Assembly: GCA_004154925.1 (NCBI GenBank)
Contig: QJNS01000050.1
Coordinates: 124,001-188,000 of the forward strand
DNA length: 64,000 nt
Source: Monosporascus cannonballus
Lineage: Eukaryota; Ascomycota; Sordariomycetes; Xylariales
Reading direction: 5' to 3'
Position numbers and translations under genes: made by a program. Positions 25,917 to 36,959 of the stretch are shown here, piece after piece. The notes beneath the pieces were generated by a model. That model saw only the letters and a list, made by a program, of their open reading frames with translations. It did no database searches and was not told the DNA's origin. Within the stretch, counting starts at the first letter, position 1. Each line of letters begins with the position of its first letter.

Positions 25917-25952
25917 CACAACCTCCAAAATGGGGTCCTGATCAAGATGAGG

Positions 25953-26680
25953 TAACCCGTAGGTCCTTGGCAAGACCTAATGGGTATCTAATGGGTCCTT
26001 GGCAAATCCGATAGATACCCGCGGGTACCCACCAAATCAGATGGGTAGTGGATGGGTACCTATCAGGACCCATGGGTCTTCGTGGGTCACCCACGGGTAC
26101 CCATTCCCACACCCTAGATATACCTAGCTCTCAGCTTTTCTTGGGCATTTCCTATAATCACTCCGATCTTCGGCCTTTAGCATGTATAATTCTAAGAAAC
26201 TAATTTGTACAACCTGCGGTTTAACGAATGTTATACGTTCAACATGTCCAATGCGTCCTTATAACTACTGCAAGCAATATCGAACAAGCGGCACGACGGT
26301 GCCTGCTAACTTATCCCGGCCGTACACCGCCCCACCTTCCTTTCCCGGTTCTGGCAGCCCCGACCGCCCTTGGTATTTTAACGCCCACCCTCCGTTTTGG
26401 CCTCGGGGGCCGGACAACCGTTTTAGAGAACGGAACCGTCGAGGGCCCGGAACATCTGCTCGTCCTGCTCCGGCCGGTACCGTATCTACTTTGCTTAGGG
26501 TGAGGGAGGAACCACCCACCGAAAATTACCCACGGCCCACGGGTACCCGCGGGTAATGCCAAGAACCCATGGGTGACCCATGGGTCCTTGGCGTAAGTCA
26601 GAATTACCCGCGGGTATCTAATAGGTTTTTGGCATTACCCGCGGGTACTTAATAGGTCCTTAGCAGAACTTATTAGGTAT
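25953..26680. repeat. GC-rich foldback-like island FB1
   Basis: Two outer arms (about 25953-26114 and 26493-26680) are built from short self-complementary motifs: ACCCGCGGGTACCC, ACCCATGGGT, CACCCACGGGTACCC and GGGTCCTTGGC. The left arm ends CCCATTCCCACACCCTA; the right arm, read in reverse, ends TCCCTCACCCTAA, so the arms face each other like terminal inverted repeats. The left arm is closely matched by 42045-42178. The island has almost no RIP-type change, unlike its flanks. It could be a foldback or MITE-type element or a structured satellite. Confidence 0.6.
26182..26556 (+). other. Open reading frame inside GC-rich island FB1
   Basis: A 124-residue ORF lies between the arms of FB1. Its first 33 residues contain four Cys (CTTCG, then CPMRPYNYC), then it becomes Pro/Arg-rich. 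Three other frames are open over the same bases, as expected in GC-rich DNA, where stops are rare. There is no known domain, no homologue elsewhere in the window, and the 3' end runs into the palindromic arm. I regard it as probably noncoding; a small Cys-containing protein cannot be excluded. Confidence 0.15.
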
Positions 26681-26689
26681 TTACGATTA

Positions 26690-29187
26690 TTTATTAACAA
26701 AATACGTAAATTTTAAACGTATTAAAAAAAAAATAAAAAAATAATTTAAAATAATTATTATATTATAAAAATAATACATATTATTTTTAGGCAAAATTAA
26801 TAATAGCGTAAATTTAATTATTTTTTGAAAATAATTTAAAATAATTTAAAATAATTATTATATATAATAAATTAAGTTTAATATAATTAATTATTTTTAT
26901 AAGCTTCATTTAGCAGGAAAAAAAAGAAAATTATTTACGTTGCGGTTAATAAATTAATGTTATAACCGTTTTTAATTCAGATTATTTTTAACTTTTTTTG
27001 CGAAAAGCTTTTATTTATGCAAAATTTAGGGCTTGCGCTATCGAATACGGCAGAAATAATTTTGACATAAATATAACTAATATAATTAATTTTTTTTAAA
27101 AACTTTATTTAATAAGTTTTTCAAGATATTTTTTGCGCCGTTAATTAATATATTAATTTTAAGATTCAATTAATTCTTATTATTTTTACATATTTAAAAT
27201 TATTTTTATTTAGGTCCCTTAATATAATTAAAACCTTATTCCAAAATTTCCGGTAATATACCTATAATAAAAAAAGGGTTCGAACGCCAGGGGCGAACCT
27301 TGGGAATAAGGCCGCGGGATTTCGTATCGAAATAACGTATAAAATGGTTTCTTTTGGCCTTATTACGCCAGGTTATAAAGCCGGTAATATTTGGTAATAA
27401 AGTACCGTATAGTTTTAAATAAATCGGATATCCGCTTATTTACGTTTTAAAATTTAATTATATTATTTTAAGGTTATTTCAAAATAAATATTTAATATAT
27501 TTGTTTATAGCGTTAAATTTTAACGTAATTAAACGGGTAAACCTTTTTTTCCAGTTTCGAATTTGCCTAAATCGAAAACTGCAGCAACTTTTTATAAGGT
27601 TTATTTTTTTTTCTGTACTATTAAGTAATAATATTTTTTTAAGTAAAAATATCGTAAAATTTATAATAAATCAAATAATATAATAAAAAGCTTTTTTTGT
27701 AAATAAAAGGTATTTTGCGTAATTATCGAAAACCATACCCAAGGCCGAAATATTTTTGCAATTAAGAATTTATAATTTTTACAAGTATTTAAAGGTTATT
27801 CTTATATTAATATAACTTAAAGTACAAATTATTTATAATATTGTATTATCTTAAATGTTAAGCGTTAAATAACTTAAAATTATATTAAAAAATTAAAAAA
27901 TAAAGTAATTAAAAATAATCGGAATTTACGGAACAAAATGCAAAAGTAATTTCCTTAGCATTTTTAGCCTTAATGTTAACGTTAAAATCGTTTTAATTTA
28001 TAAGGGCGTTATTTGCCAAAAATAGTTAAAATATGCGACGAAATTGCATTAAAAAGTTTGTAATCCTATTAATAATAAATTCGGTAACTTTAATACGATG
28101 CATATATAAAAATTCGTTATCATTTTTTGTACGAATATTTAGTCAAATATTTCTGCCTTAAGCCGGTAATAAAAGCTAAAAATATTAATAAAATAATTAA
28201 AAATAATTAGGGGAAAAAATTATTTATCGGATTATTATACGAAATTCTTAAACCTAAGAAATAATAAGATTTTCCGGTAATTAAAGTATTAAGTCGTCCA
28301 AGTAATTAATAATAAATTTATAACGAATATCGTTAACGGTATTATCGCCATAATAAAATATTTCAGTTATTTTATTATTGATATTAATATATGTTTTATT
28401 ATTATTATTTGGTAATATAAATATATTTTTGGCCTCGGTTTATTTCGTTATAATTTAATTAAGGTATCGTTATTTTACCCGGTTATTAATAATTATTAAA
28501 ATATTAAAATAATTATAAAATAATACTTATTAATAAGTATTAACTTTTTATTTAATAATTATACTTTGCGCCGTTTATCTTTTGGGAGTTACATGTAAAT
28601 TTAAGCGTTTTTAATTATTTAATTTGCGTTTAATTTGTTGCCTTAGGTTATGACGAACTTTTTCGATATTATTTTATTTTGCCGAAATATTGGCTTTTTG
28701 CGTCCGAACCTTTGTGGTATACGGATTTTAAGATAATAATTCGTTGGATTTCCGACGTTTAAATAAAAGGGGTATCGCGGAATTGAAAGCCAAAAATCCT
28801 AAATACGATTATTTCAGGATTATTTCAAAAATTAGGCAGCGGTAATCAAAAATAACGTATTATGATAAAGTAAAATAATAAGATTTGATTAAGTTGAAAA
28901 TAGAAGGAATTAAGTAATTAAATGGAAAAAATAAAATGGAAAATTTTAATTAAGTAAAAGTTTATGTAAAGCATGCGGAATTTAAAGGTTTATCGATAAG
29001 GAATTTTGTATTTACAAAATTTAAAATGGGATTTGCCTAATTACATAATATTAATTACCTTTTTAGCCTTTTTTTAAATAAATATTTAAAATAAATAAGA
29101 AAAGGTTAATTGAAATAATTTATAAAATATATATTATTTCTTTGATTTTTTTAAAGTTTTAGCAGCCGGCCTTAGAATAATTATATT
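26690..29187. other. Degenerate DNA downstream of the H3-like relic
   Basis: It is AT-rich but less extreme than 2000-7600, with patches of near-normal composition (27270-27400, 28570-28800). A small open stretch at 27501-27683 (+) encodes a hydrophobic, Phe/Ile-rich sequence typical of AT-rich noise. At 27270-27295 there is GGTTCGAACGCCAGGGGCGAACC, an imperfect inverted repeat that resembles a tRNA B box, but no tRNA can be folded around it. Confidence 0.4.
28560..28850 (-). pseudogene. Possible basic ORF relic 3' of the H3-like relic
   Basis: Read on the - strand, one frame gives RIFGFQFRDTPLFKRRKSNE, then NPYTTKVRTQKANIS, IEKVRHNLRQQIKRKLNN and RLNLHVTPKR. The breaks are only TAA codons that fit former Gln. 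The product would be strongly basic. It is on the same strand as the H3-like relic and about 340 bases downstream of it. No family is recognised; it may be part of a neighbouring gene or chance. Confidence 0.25.
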
Positions 29188-29552
29188 CTAATAGGAATAA
29201 ATCTCCCGAATAATGTGAATATCTTTTACCTGAAACGTTATTCGCTTACTGTGAATAACGCAAAAATTATTGCTTTGAAACAAAAAAACCAGAAAATTTT
29301 CTGCAGCTTCCTGTAATATTTTCAAAGCAAACGCCTTTATTCGCATAAATTGGAATAATGCATTTATAAATATTTCGCGAACGATACGTTGAAATGGTAT
29401 TTTCCCGAAAATTAAGCGGGTATTTTTCTGGTATTTCCTAATTTCGCGGAATATATTCATTGGAAAATATTAATAATAAAATAATGATAAAATAATCCGA
29501 GCTATATACTTACTATTAGGTTTCCGTTTATAACGCCGAACCTTACGCGTAG
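29188..29552 (-). pseudogene. CENP-A-like histone H3 relic: end of exon 1, intron, exon 2
   Basis: Histone H3 family, nucleosome core. Exon 2 (29459 to 29188, - strand) is unbroken: FREIRKYQKNTRL, KIPFQRIVREI, LQEAAENFLVFLF, CVIHSKRIT, VKDIHIIREI, stop. These follow the H3 alphaN, alpha1, alpha2 and alpha3 helices in order. QEAAExFLVxLF, and a loop 1 one residue longer than in H3, favour the centromeric variant (canonical H3 has QEASEAYLVGLF). Exon 1 ends VPTRKVRRYKRKPN. A 54-base intron (29513-29460) has donor GTAAGT and an acceptor changed from CAG to CAA. Splicing there restores the exact length of the PGTVALREI block. Total length would be 139 residues. The 5' end lies beyond A2 at 36830-36938. 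Confidence 0.85.
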
Positions 29553-29557
29553 GTACT

Positions 29558-29979
29558 TGTAACGAACTTGTCATACATCCACCTGGAGATATAAGCAGTA
29601 TCCGAAATGGGGTCTTGATTTGCAGGTAATAATAAGGCGAAAAATAATTTAAAGGTCTGTTCGTTAAAAAGATTTAAAAACTTTTCCCTTAATTAAAAAA
29701 TAGTACAGTTACCTTTTTAATTAAAAGCTTAGATTAATAATTAAAAAGCGAAATTAAGTAAATTATTATTTATATAGGAAATTTGAAATCTTATATTTCC
29801 TTTTACCTTACCGGTATAAAAGTAATTTCTTTAATTTATTAGATTATTTAGATTGCAGTGATTTATGTGATTTAATAAATTAATTAAATTATTCCAAATT
29901 ACGAAACTTAAAATATGAAGCTTTTTTATTTTTGTAGCTTTAGGGCTTCCAGAACGGGTCCGTTTAGGGATCCGTAACA
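29558..29979 (-). repeat. 3' LTR of A2
   Basis: On the + strand it starts TGTAACGAAC and ends GGGATCCGTAACA; on the - strand it runs TGTTACGGATCC...GTTACA. It pairs with 36411-36829 and with both A1 LTRs. The segment ATCCACCTGGAGATATAAGC near 29577 is well preserved. Confidence 0.92.
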
Positions 29980-30699
29980 TTATTTTTCTTTTTTCAAGAT
30001 CTTTTTCCGAAAGATAAAAATGTAAGTATTTTTTTTAATTAAAAATTATTTTTCCTTATCGTTAACCTATTATGGCAAATCGGGCAGAAAAATCGATACG
30101 CCAATTCCGTACGAATTAGCGTTAAATTCGCGTTAACCGGTTTAATTATATTTTCAAATTTGGGTTTAAGGTATTACCTTATTCCAGCTGCCTTTTATCC
30201 GGAAAATCTAAATGTTTTATAACGGAAAATATTTTAAGTTGTTATTATTATACTTGTCGTTAACATTATTATAACGGAATAACGATTATTATATTCTTAT
30301 TAAAAAATATTAGTTTTAAATGCGACCGTTTTTAAAAAAACGTTATACCGTTAAAGATAAACTTATAGAATTACAGCGAAAATTTTAAAAAAAGCTATCC
30401 AAAAAAAAACAAATTATAATTCTTACGTTATTAAAAAAATACTTTAAAAGAAAAAAAAGTAATAATTACTTTTCGAAAGTTACGAATTAAACTAATTAAA
30501 GAAATAAGAGAAAATAGAAAAGGAACGACGGGGTATAAAAACAAAATAAACGTAACTTGCTTTAAAGATAAGCCCTATAATCGAGACGTTTATTTTTTTA
30601 ATTAAAACGCCGAAAGTTTAAATTTAAGTGGGAGACAGTTATCGCCTGCAACCTTGGCCATACTGGAAACGGTCGGTCAGGATTTTGGCGGTAAAACGT

Positions 30700-33600
30700 C
30701 TTAATTAGGTTCAATATATTTGTCAAATATTTAAATAGTTTTTATAAGTTTTTTTATAAAAGTATTTTTCTTATTTAAGTAAATACTGGATTTGATTTTT
30801 AATTATTTTAGAATCCAGTATTCGTTTAATTTCGTATTCGTTATTATTTCTTTTTTAATTTTTAAACTTATTTTTAATAAGGCGTTTTTCGGTATTAATT
30901 TAAATAAGGAAATATAAAAAACGGGATATATCTTTATGTTCTTAAATAACGATAATTAATAATTAATTTTGGAAATAATTTTATTAATTTTGAACAGGTT
31001 AAATTTCTTAAAAATAAATTTATCGTTAGATTGTTTTGTTTTGATTGATAAAATATTTAAGGCCGTATTTTATTTTTAACGTAATAAGTAAACCTTATTT
31101 CCTTTCGTTAAAATTAATCCTTTAATTTTTTTATTGTAATACTAGGTTATTCGTTATTAAAAAAATCGCAATTTATTTTAAAAACAAATTTAAATTGTTT
31201 TAATTTTTATTATTAATATTTTTGCCTTTAAGGTAACTATAATAATTTTTGGTACCTTGTTAAATAATTATTTAAGACGTTTCGTTTTTGCGTTATGTCC
31301 GTATATAGCTATATAAGGAAATATGCCTATATTTTTATTTACAAATATATTATAAGCGATTTATTATAATAATATAAATTCTACCTAATTATTTTATTAA
31401 TAATTATTATAACTTTGGAGATATTATTTTAAAGTTTAATTTAATTTTTTAGTTTAGTTATCCGTTTAAGTAAAATATATTATTAAAAATTTAAATTTAG
31501 GATTAATTTATTTGAAAAAGCTGGTACCAAATTTTGAAATAAAAAACGTATTTTTATCGGAAACAATCTTTTTTATTATTCCATACTTATTAAAATAATG
31601 TTTGATAAAGGCATAAGCTAAATGTTCTATTATTACGTTTTTTTGAAAAGTAAAAAATACCTATATTTAATAAATTTATTAATAATTACTTATATTCTGT
31701 CATATTTAACTCCAGTAATTAAGTCTTTATATATAAATAACTTAATACTAAAATTTTAAATTATAATATTTTATACCTTATTTGGAATTTTAATCGGTTA
31801 TAATAACTTATAAGGCTTATAACGGATTATTTTTGCCTTATTGTAAACTTTATAAATTTTAATTATTTTTATAATTATCCGGCGTAATTCTGGAAAATTA
31901 TATTTTTCTTATAATCGTTTAATAATTTTAAAAACTTTTTAATATCCGTATAATACACTTTTATGGAATTCCTTCACATATTATTCTTATTAATCCTTAG
32001 GAATATAAATTTTATTATGGTATAATAATTAATCTTTTAGTTATTTTTTTAATTATTAAATTTCTTTTTGTGTTTCCGTATCGTAAGAATTCCGAAATCG
32101 TATCAAAAATTTTGAAGTTAATTTTTTTATTATTTCGCATAATTATATAATACCGTCTTTATTATATTATAATATTTGTATATTTCTTTTATGGAATTTG
32201 GAATTATAATTTCCTTTATAATTAAATATATGCGCCTAAATATTTTTTTTCTTTTAATATAATATATCTTGAAATTAAATCTAAATAAAAAAAATATTTA
32301 TTTTTTATATTATTTATTTAATTCTTGAGCTTTCATAAATCAAATAAAGTTTTTGTAATTAAAGTAAATATTAAAGGGTTTTTTTATTCTATTAAAAAGG
32401 TTTTTATTTTTTTAAAAACGTTAATAATCGCAAACAACTTTTTATTATAAACCAGGTATCTAATTTCTATATTTCGGAATATTTTTAAGTAATATACCAT
32501 TGGGTATTATTTGCCGTTATCCTTTAATTATTTTAGGACGGCATTTAGTACATAATTTGAAATATTCGTTTTTAAACATTTTCTTTTATTTACGTTAAAT
32601 AATCTTATTATAGGTCCATTAATAATTACATCCTTTAATACTTAAAACGTTTTTTTCGTATCTTTTGGAAATCCAAACTTTTTTTTTTACATATTTCTTA
32701 ATAATAAATTTCGTTAACGGCCTAATTATATTTTTATATCCCTTAATTAAATTACGTACGTAATCCGTAAATCCTAAAATTTATTAAATATTAATAACGG
32801 TCGTTTTATTAAAAATAAGGGAATTCTTAATTATTTTTATTTTAAATCGTTAAATTTGTATTTAACCAAAAATAAATATATATCCCAAAAATTCTAATTT
32901 CTAAATATATTATACGCTTTTAATATGATTAATTTGATTATTTGTTTTATTTAAAATTTTAAATATCTAAACTATATATTTTTTATATTTTTTTTAGGTT
33001 TCGGAATAAATAAAGATATCACCAAGGTAAACAAATACGAACTTATCCAAAGGTTATCTGAAAATAATTATAACCAAGCTTTAAAAATTAGCAGAAACAT
33101 TAATAAATCTTATCGGCATCACTTTATATTCGTAAAATCCATATACCGTTTTAAACGCCGTTTTCCATTTTCTTCCTCTAATTATTCGGATATAATAATA
33201 ATTATTACGGAAATCAAATGCTATAAATTATTTGATGTTGTTAATACTTTCCTTTATAATATTTATAAATATTAAAAAATATCCGTTTTTAATTATAGTA
33301 TCGTTTAATTTTTTATAATCGATTATTTTTCGGTAAACAAAATTTCCGTTTTTATTAATTTTGTATTTATTATCTTTAATTTTTAATATTATAAAAACGG
33401 AATATTTAATAATAAAATTAAAAAGTTAACTATATCCTCTTCTTAAATTAAATTAGATATTTTTCTATAACGTATTTGAATTTTTTAAATTTATATAATA
33501 AATTTTATAAAACTTAAGATAATATCCTTTTTAATAAATATCTAATAATCACATTAATTATATAACGGTAACTTATAATTTTCTGTATTTTTAAATTATG

Positions 33601-34100
33601 GCTTAAACCCTTAATATTCCGGAGATATTATGGAAATTTAATTAGAAATCCGTATTTCCTTAATAACATAACAAATTTCTCACTTAACTTTTTGGTATTT
33701 TTATTTTATTTCCCGAAAAAAATATTTATTTTTTTAATTAATCCGCAAGTTATTAAAATAAAACCAAAGCATTTCCAGGGCAATATCGTACTTGGAAATA
33801 TCGGCGATATCTAGCAAAATACATTCTTAATATCCTTAAATTTATATTAAAAATACCTTAATTATTCGAAAAATTCGTTTATTTTGGTATATAAATAAGT
33901 TTCTATTTACCGTATATAATTTGTAAAATTTTAATTTATATTTCCAGGTAATCTGATATTTTTCTGCTATTATAAAAAAAATAAAATTATTTTTTTCCGG
34001 AATTAATTATAGCTTTAAATATTTTGTTTTTATATTAAAAAAAATCTCCATCTAATTATGTATTTCTTTTATCGCTTTATATAAAATCTTATAAACTGGG
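30700..34100 (-). pseudogene. A2 pol relic (RT, RNase H, integrase, chromodomain)
   Basis: By position it mirrors A1 12670-16060. The polymerase site at 33018-33029 reads YLGD where A1 has YLDD. The Asp-to-Gly change is A-to-G plus a silent change and is not a RIP product, so it is ordinary decay or an ancestral difference. The chromodomain is clear near 30760-30835 as RILDSKIIKNQIQYLLK, followed by a stop at the expected Trp. Integrase segments with CHKPYK-like homology to A1 lie around 31800-31870. Stops are frequent throughout. Confidence 0.75.
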
Positions 34101-34989
34101 GTTTTTAATACCTTAATTTTGAAAACCTTTATAATTTTTTAATTTTTAATATTATTTAATTTAAATCAATTTTTATTTACGAATTTCTTTGACGGCGTAT
34201 TTAATATATTAATTATTTTTATACCGGAACCATATTTTCTTACCGTACTTGTATTAAAATTTCAAAATCGCATTTTTTTCTTAATTTATCTTTAAATTTT
34301 ATATTTTCCGAATTATAAAATCAAAAAGGTAAATTTTCGAACAAAATATTCCCATATTTAAAAGCTTATATTAGATATAAAATATCGGAAAATAACATAA
34401 ACATCCTTACGATATGTGTTTTTAATTCCGTTTTAATTCGGGATATAAATAATAAAACCAAAGGTACTTTGGCTATCGGAAAATTTCAATATATCGGTAT
34501 TCGTTATATGGTTCGGTAAAGACCTTATCGCTTTATTTAAGCCAAAAAAATCTTTTTTTTAATTTTAAAATAAATAAGGTAATTATCGAGATAGCAGGCA
34601 GTAAAATGTAACAGGTCGTAAAAATTTACCGATAATATTTTCTGATAAATAGTACATTTTGGAAATCCGCAAAATGCCGAAAATACTTATTTATAATTAC
34701 TGATATTTGGTCGAAATTAACCATCCTTTATATATATCTTATATTTCTGGAAATCAAAATAAAACTAGTGTTCTAATTTTATAATTATCTTAAAAACTAT
34801 TTATCCTAAATGATATTTATAAGTTTTAACCTTAAAATTTTAATAAATAAGATACTTTTTATATTTGAAAATATCGTTCTGGATTTAAATAATTATGGCA
34901 ATAATAAATTCTGGCTAACAAAAACCGACCTAACCTTTTTCTCCTTTTTTTTACCTTATTGTCGATTTTTCGTTTAATTATTCTAATTT

Positions 34990-36020
34990 TTTGGGAATTA
35001 AGAAATTTTTTCTTTTTTAAAATCCCTTTTTGCAGAAAAACGGTATTTGCTTTTAAAATGCCCTTTTTTGCCATAATTAAAATATTTTACTTTAAACTTA
35101 TCTTTTTTAAGTTTTTTCGAAACAATATTCGCTTTTTTTAAAAATTTACTTTTATCTTTTTTAATTCGGTTATTAATGTTTTTATTATTATTTAGTTTGC
35201 CGGTTCCGTTTTTTTCGAAATATCGAACAAAAGTACGGCGGTCGGCAATAATAACAGTATTGATATATTTCACAAAAAACCTTATCTTAAATTCTATATA
35301 TATCTTATTTTTAACTTAAAGCTTTAAGCCGTTAAAATAAGAATAAAATAATATATTTTTTAATAAATTCGAAATAATTATTAAATGGTTAAACTTAATT
35401 ATATATTCGGATATTGATTTAGTTTAAACAAAAAAATAAAATTATTTAATTACATATTAATTTTTGTTTAAATTTTTAAATAAAATTCGCAATTTTTTTA
35501 AAAAATATTTATATTTACTAAAAATATAATTAATCATATTGAAAGATTTATCGGAATAATTTTAGAAATAATCCTTTATAATAAGTTCGAATTATAAAAA
35601 ACCTTTTCCGATAAATAACTAAACAATAGCTATTATTTTTTAATAATCCTCTGTTAAAAAACTTTTATAAGATTTAAGGTATAATCTGGTTTATACCAGA
35701 AATTCTTCCATATCCGTAAATCCATTATAAGGTTTAAAAGGAATTGGTTTATAGCCCTTAACGTTAAGTATTCCGTAATAACTAAAAAATAATACGGTTT
35801 TTTTTCGTAATTGATTTACGTTAAATAATAACAAAATCAAAATTTTTTATTATTATAATTGTTCCGCGCTATACGAAAGTAATTGGAAACCACTTCCTTA
35901 ATTTCGTCCTTTAAGGGAACCAAATTACAAAAAAACCGGTTTCTTTTCTTTAGTAAATCGAATATTTTCCTTCTTTAGGCTTTTAACTTCTTAGGCCAAA
36001 AAGTCCAACCTTTTTTCTAT
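34990..36020 (-). pseudogene. A2 gag relic
   Basis: The start codon position (36018-36020) reads ATA where A1 has ATG, a G-to-A loss of the start. The N-terminal coiled coil is recognisable. An open stretch at 34998-35273 contains the zinc knuckle as FNYGKKGHFKSKYR, with the two outer Cys changed to Tyr and the His kept. The short ORF at 34859-35074 overlaps it in another frame and is not a separate gene. Confidence 0.7.
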
Positions 36021-36410
36021 AATAAGCTTTTTTTTCCGGTTAAATATTCTGGTATTTTTCCTTTTTAATTTCCGGCTAAATATTCCTTTTCGTTCTTATT
36101 TATTTTAGGCCTTTATACCTTAATTAATTTTTTATAAATAAAATTTTTTATTAAAGTTACGAAAATAATAAGATTTTTTAAAATCTAATAATAAAAAATA
36201 CCATATTATTAATTAATTAAAAAAAATTTTAATAAAAAATAAATCGTTTAATTTAATTATTAATTTTTTATTAGTTAATAACGGAAATCGGATATATAAT
36301 TTATTTTCTAAATATCGTCTTATATTATTGTTCGTATTAAATTTAAAAAAGTTTATACTTTAATTAGGCGGTATATTATTTGTTAATTATTAATTAAAAA
36401 ATTATTAAAA

Positions 36411-36829
36411 TATAACGAACTTATTATATATATACCTAATAATATAAATAATATCGGAAATAAGATTTTAATTTACAAGTAATAATAAGGCCAAAAAAAA
36501 TTTAAGGGTTTATTTATTAAAAATATTTAAAAATTTTCCTTTAATTAAAAAATAATATAATTATTTCTTTAATTAAAAACTTAAATTAATAACTAAGGAG
36601 CGAAATTAAATAAGTAATTATTTACATCAGAAATTTGAAGTTTTATTTTTTTTTACCTTACCGATATAATACTAATTTCCTAAATCTGTTAAATTATCCA
36701 GATTATAATGATTTATATGATCTAATAAATCAGTTAAATCACTCCAAATCACGGGACTTAGAATGTGGAACTTTTCTATTCCTGCAGCTTTGGGGCTTCC
36801 AGAACCGGTCCGTTCAGGGATCCGTAACA
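36411..36829 (-). repeat. 5' LTR of A2
   Basis: It matches 29558-29979. The outer 120 bases (CCTGCAGCTTTGGGGCTTCC and CGTTCAGGGATCCGTAACA) are nearly unmutated, whereas the inner end TATAACGAAC carries G-to-A change. The small ORFs at 36635-36949 and 36672-36866 straddle or lie in this LTR and are chance frames. Confidence 0.92.
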
Positions 36830-36938
36830 GTACTTTTGGCTGAAGCTTTATCGGCTTACCTAGCATTTTTTTGGCGGATTTGGAAGCAAAGCCAGTTAAT
36901 GGTACTGGCTTATCTTGTACTATGCGTTAAATGGGCAT
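36830..36938 (-). pseudogene. CENP-A-like histone H3 relic: start of exon 1
   Basis: This is the 5' part of the H3-like gene, upstream of A2. The ATG at 36938-36936 is followed by Pro-Ile, a TAA that fits Gln, then RIVQDKPVPLTGFASKSAKK and MLGKPIKLQPKV. ASKSAKK resembles the ASKAARK segment of H3 tails. Leaving out A2 and one GTACT copy, the frame runs without a shift into VPTRKVRRYK at 29552. One premature stop is the only break in the 5' part. Sequence 5' of 36938 shows no promoter I can support. Confidence 0.75.
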
Positions 36939-36959
36939 ATGTCCAGTAGATTTAGGTAG

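Larger units (their letters stand above)
29558..36829 (-). mobile_element. Ty3/gypsy chromovirus A2, inserted in the H3-like relic
   Basis: Complete 7272-base element of the same family as A1, in reverse orientation. LTRs are 29558-29979 and 36411-36829. A perfect 5-base duplication, GTACT, flanks it (29553-29557 and 36830-36834). Domain order is mirrored from A1: gag near 34990-36020, protease and reverse transcriptase near 32600-34100, integrase near 31200-32060, chromodomain near 30700-30835. It interrupts exon 1 of the H3-like gene. RIP stops inactivate it. Confidence 0.93.

Noticed and set aside
26228..26562. Three further overlapping ORFs in the GC-rich island
   Set aside because: GC-rich DNA lacks stops in all frames; none has a domain or codon pattern that favours it.
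27262..27300. tRNA B-box-like GGTTCGAACGCC
   Set aside because: It is one arm of an imperfect inverted repeat; no acceptor, D or anticodon arm can be placed.
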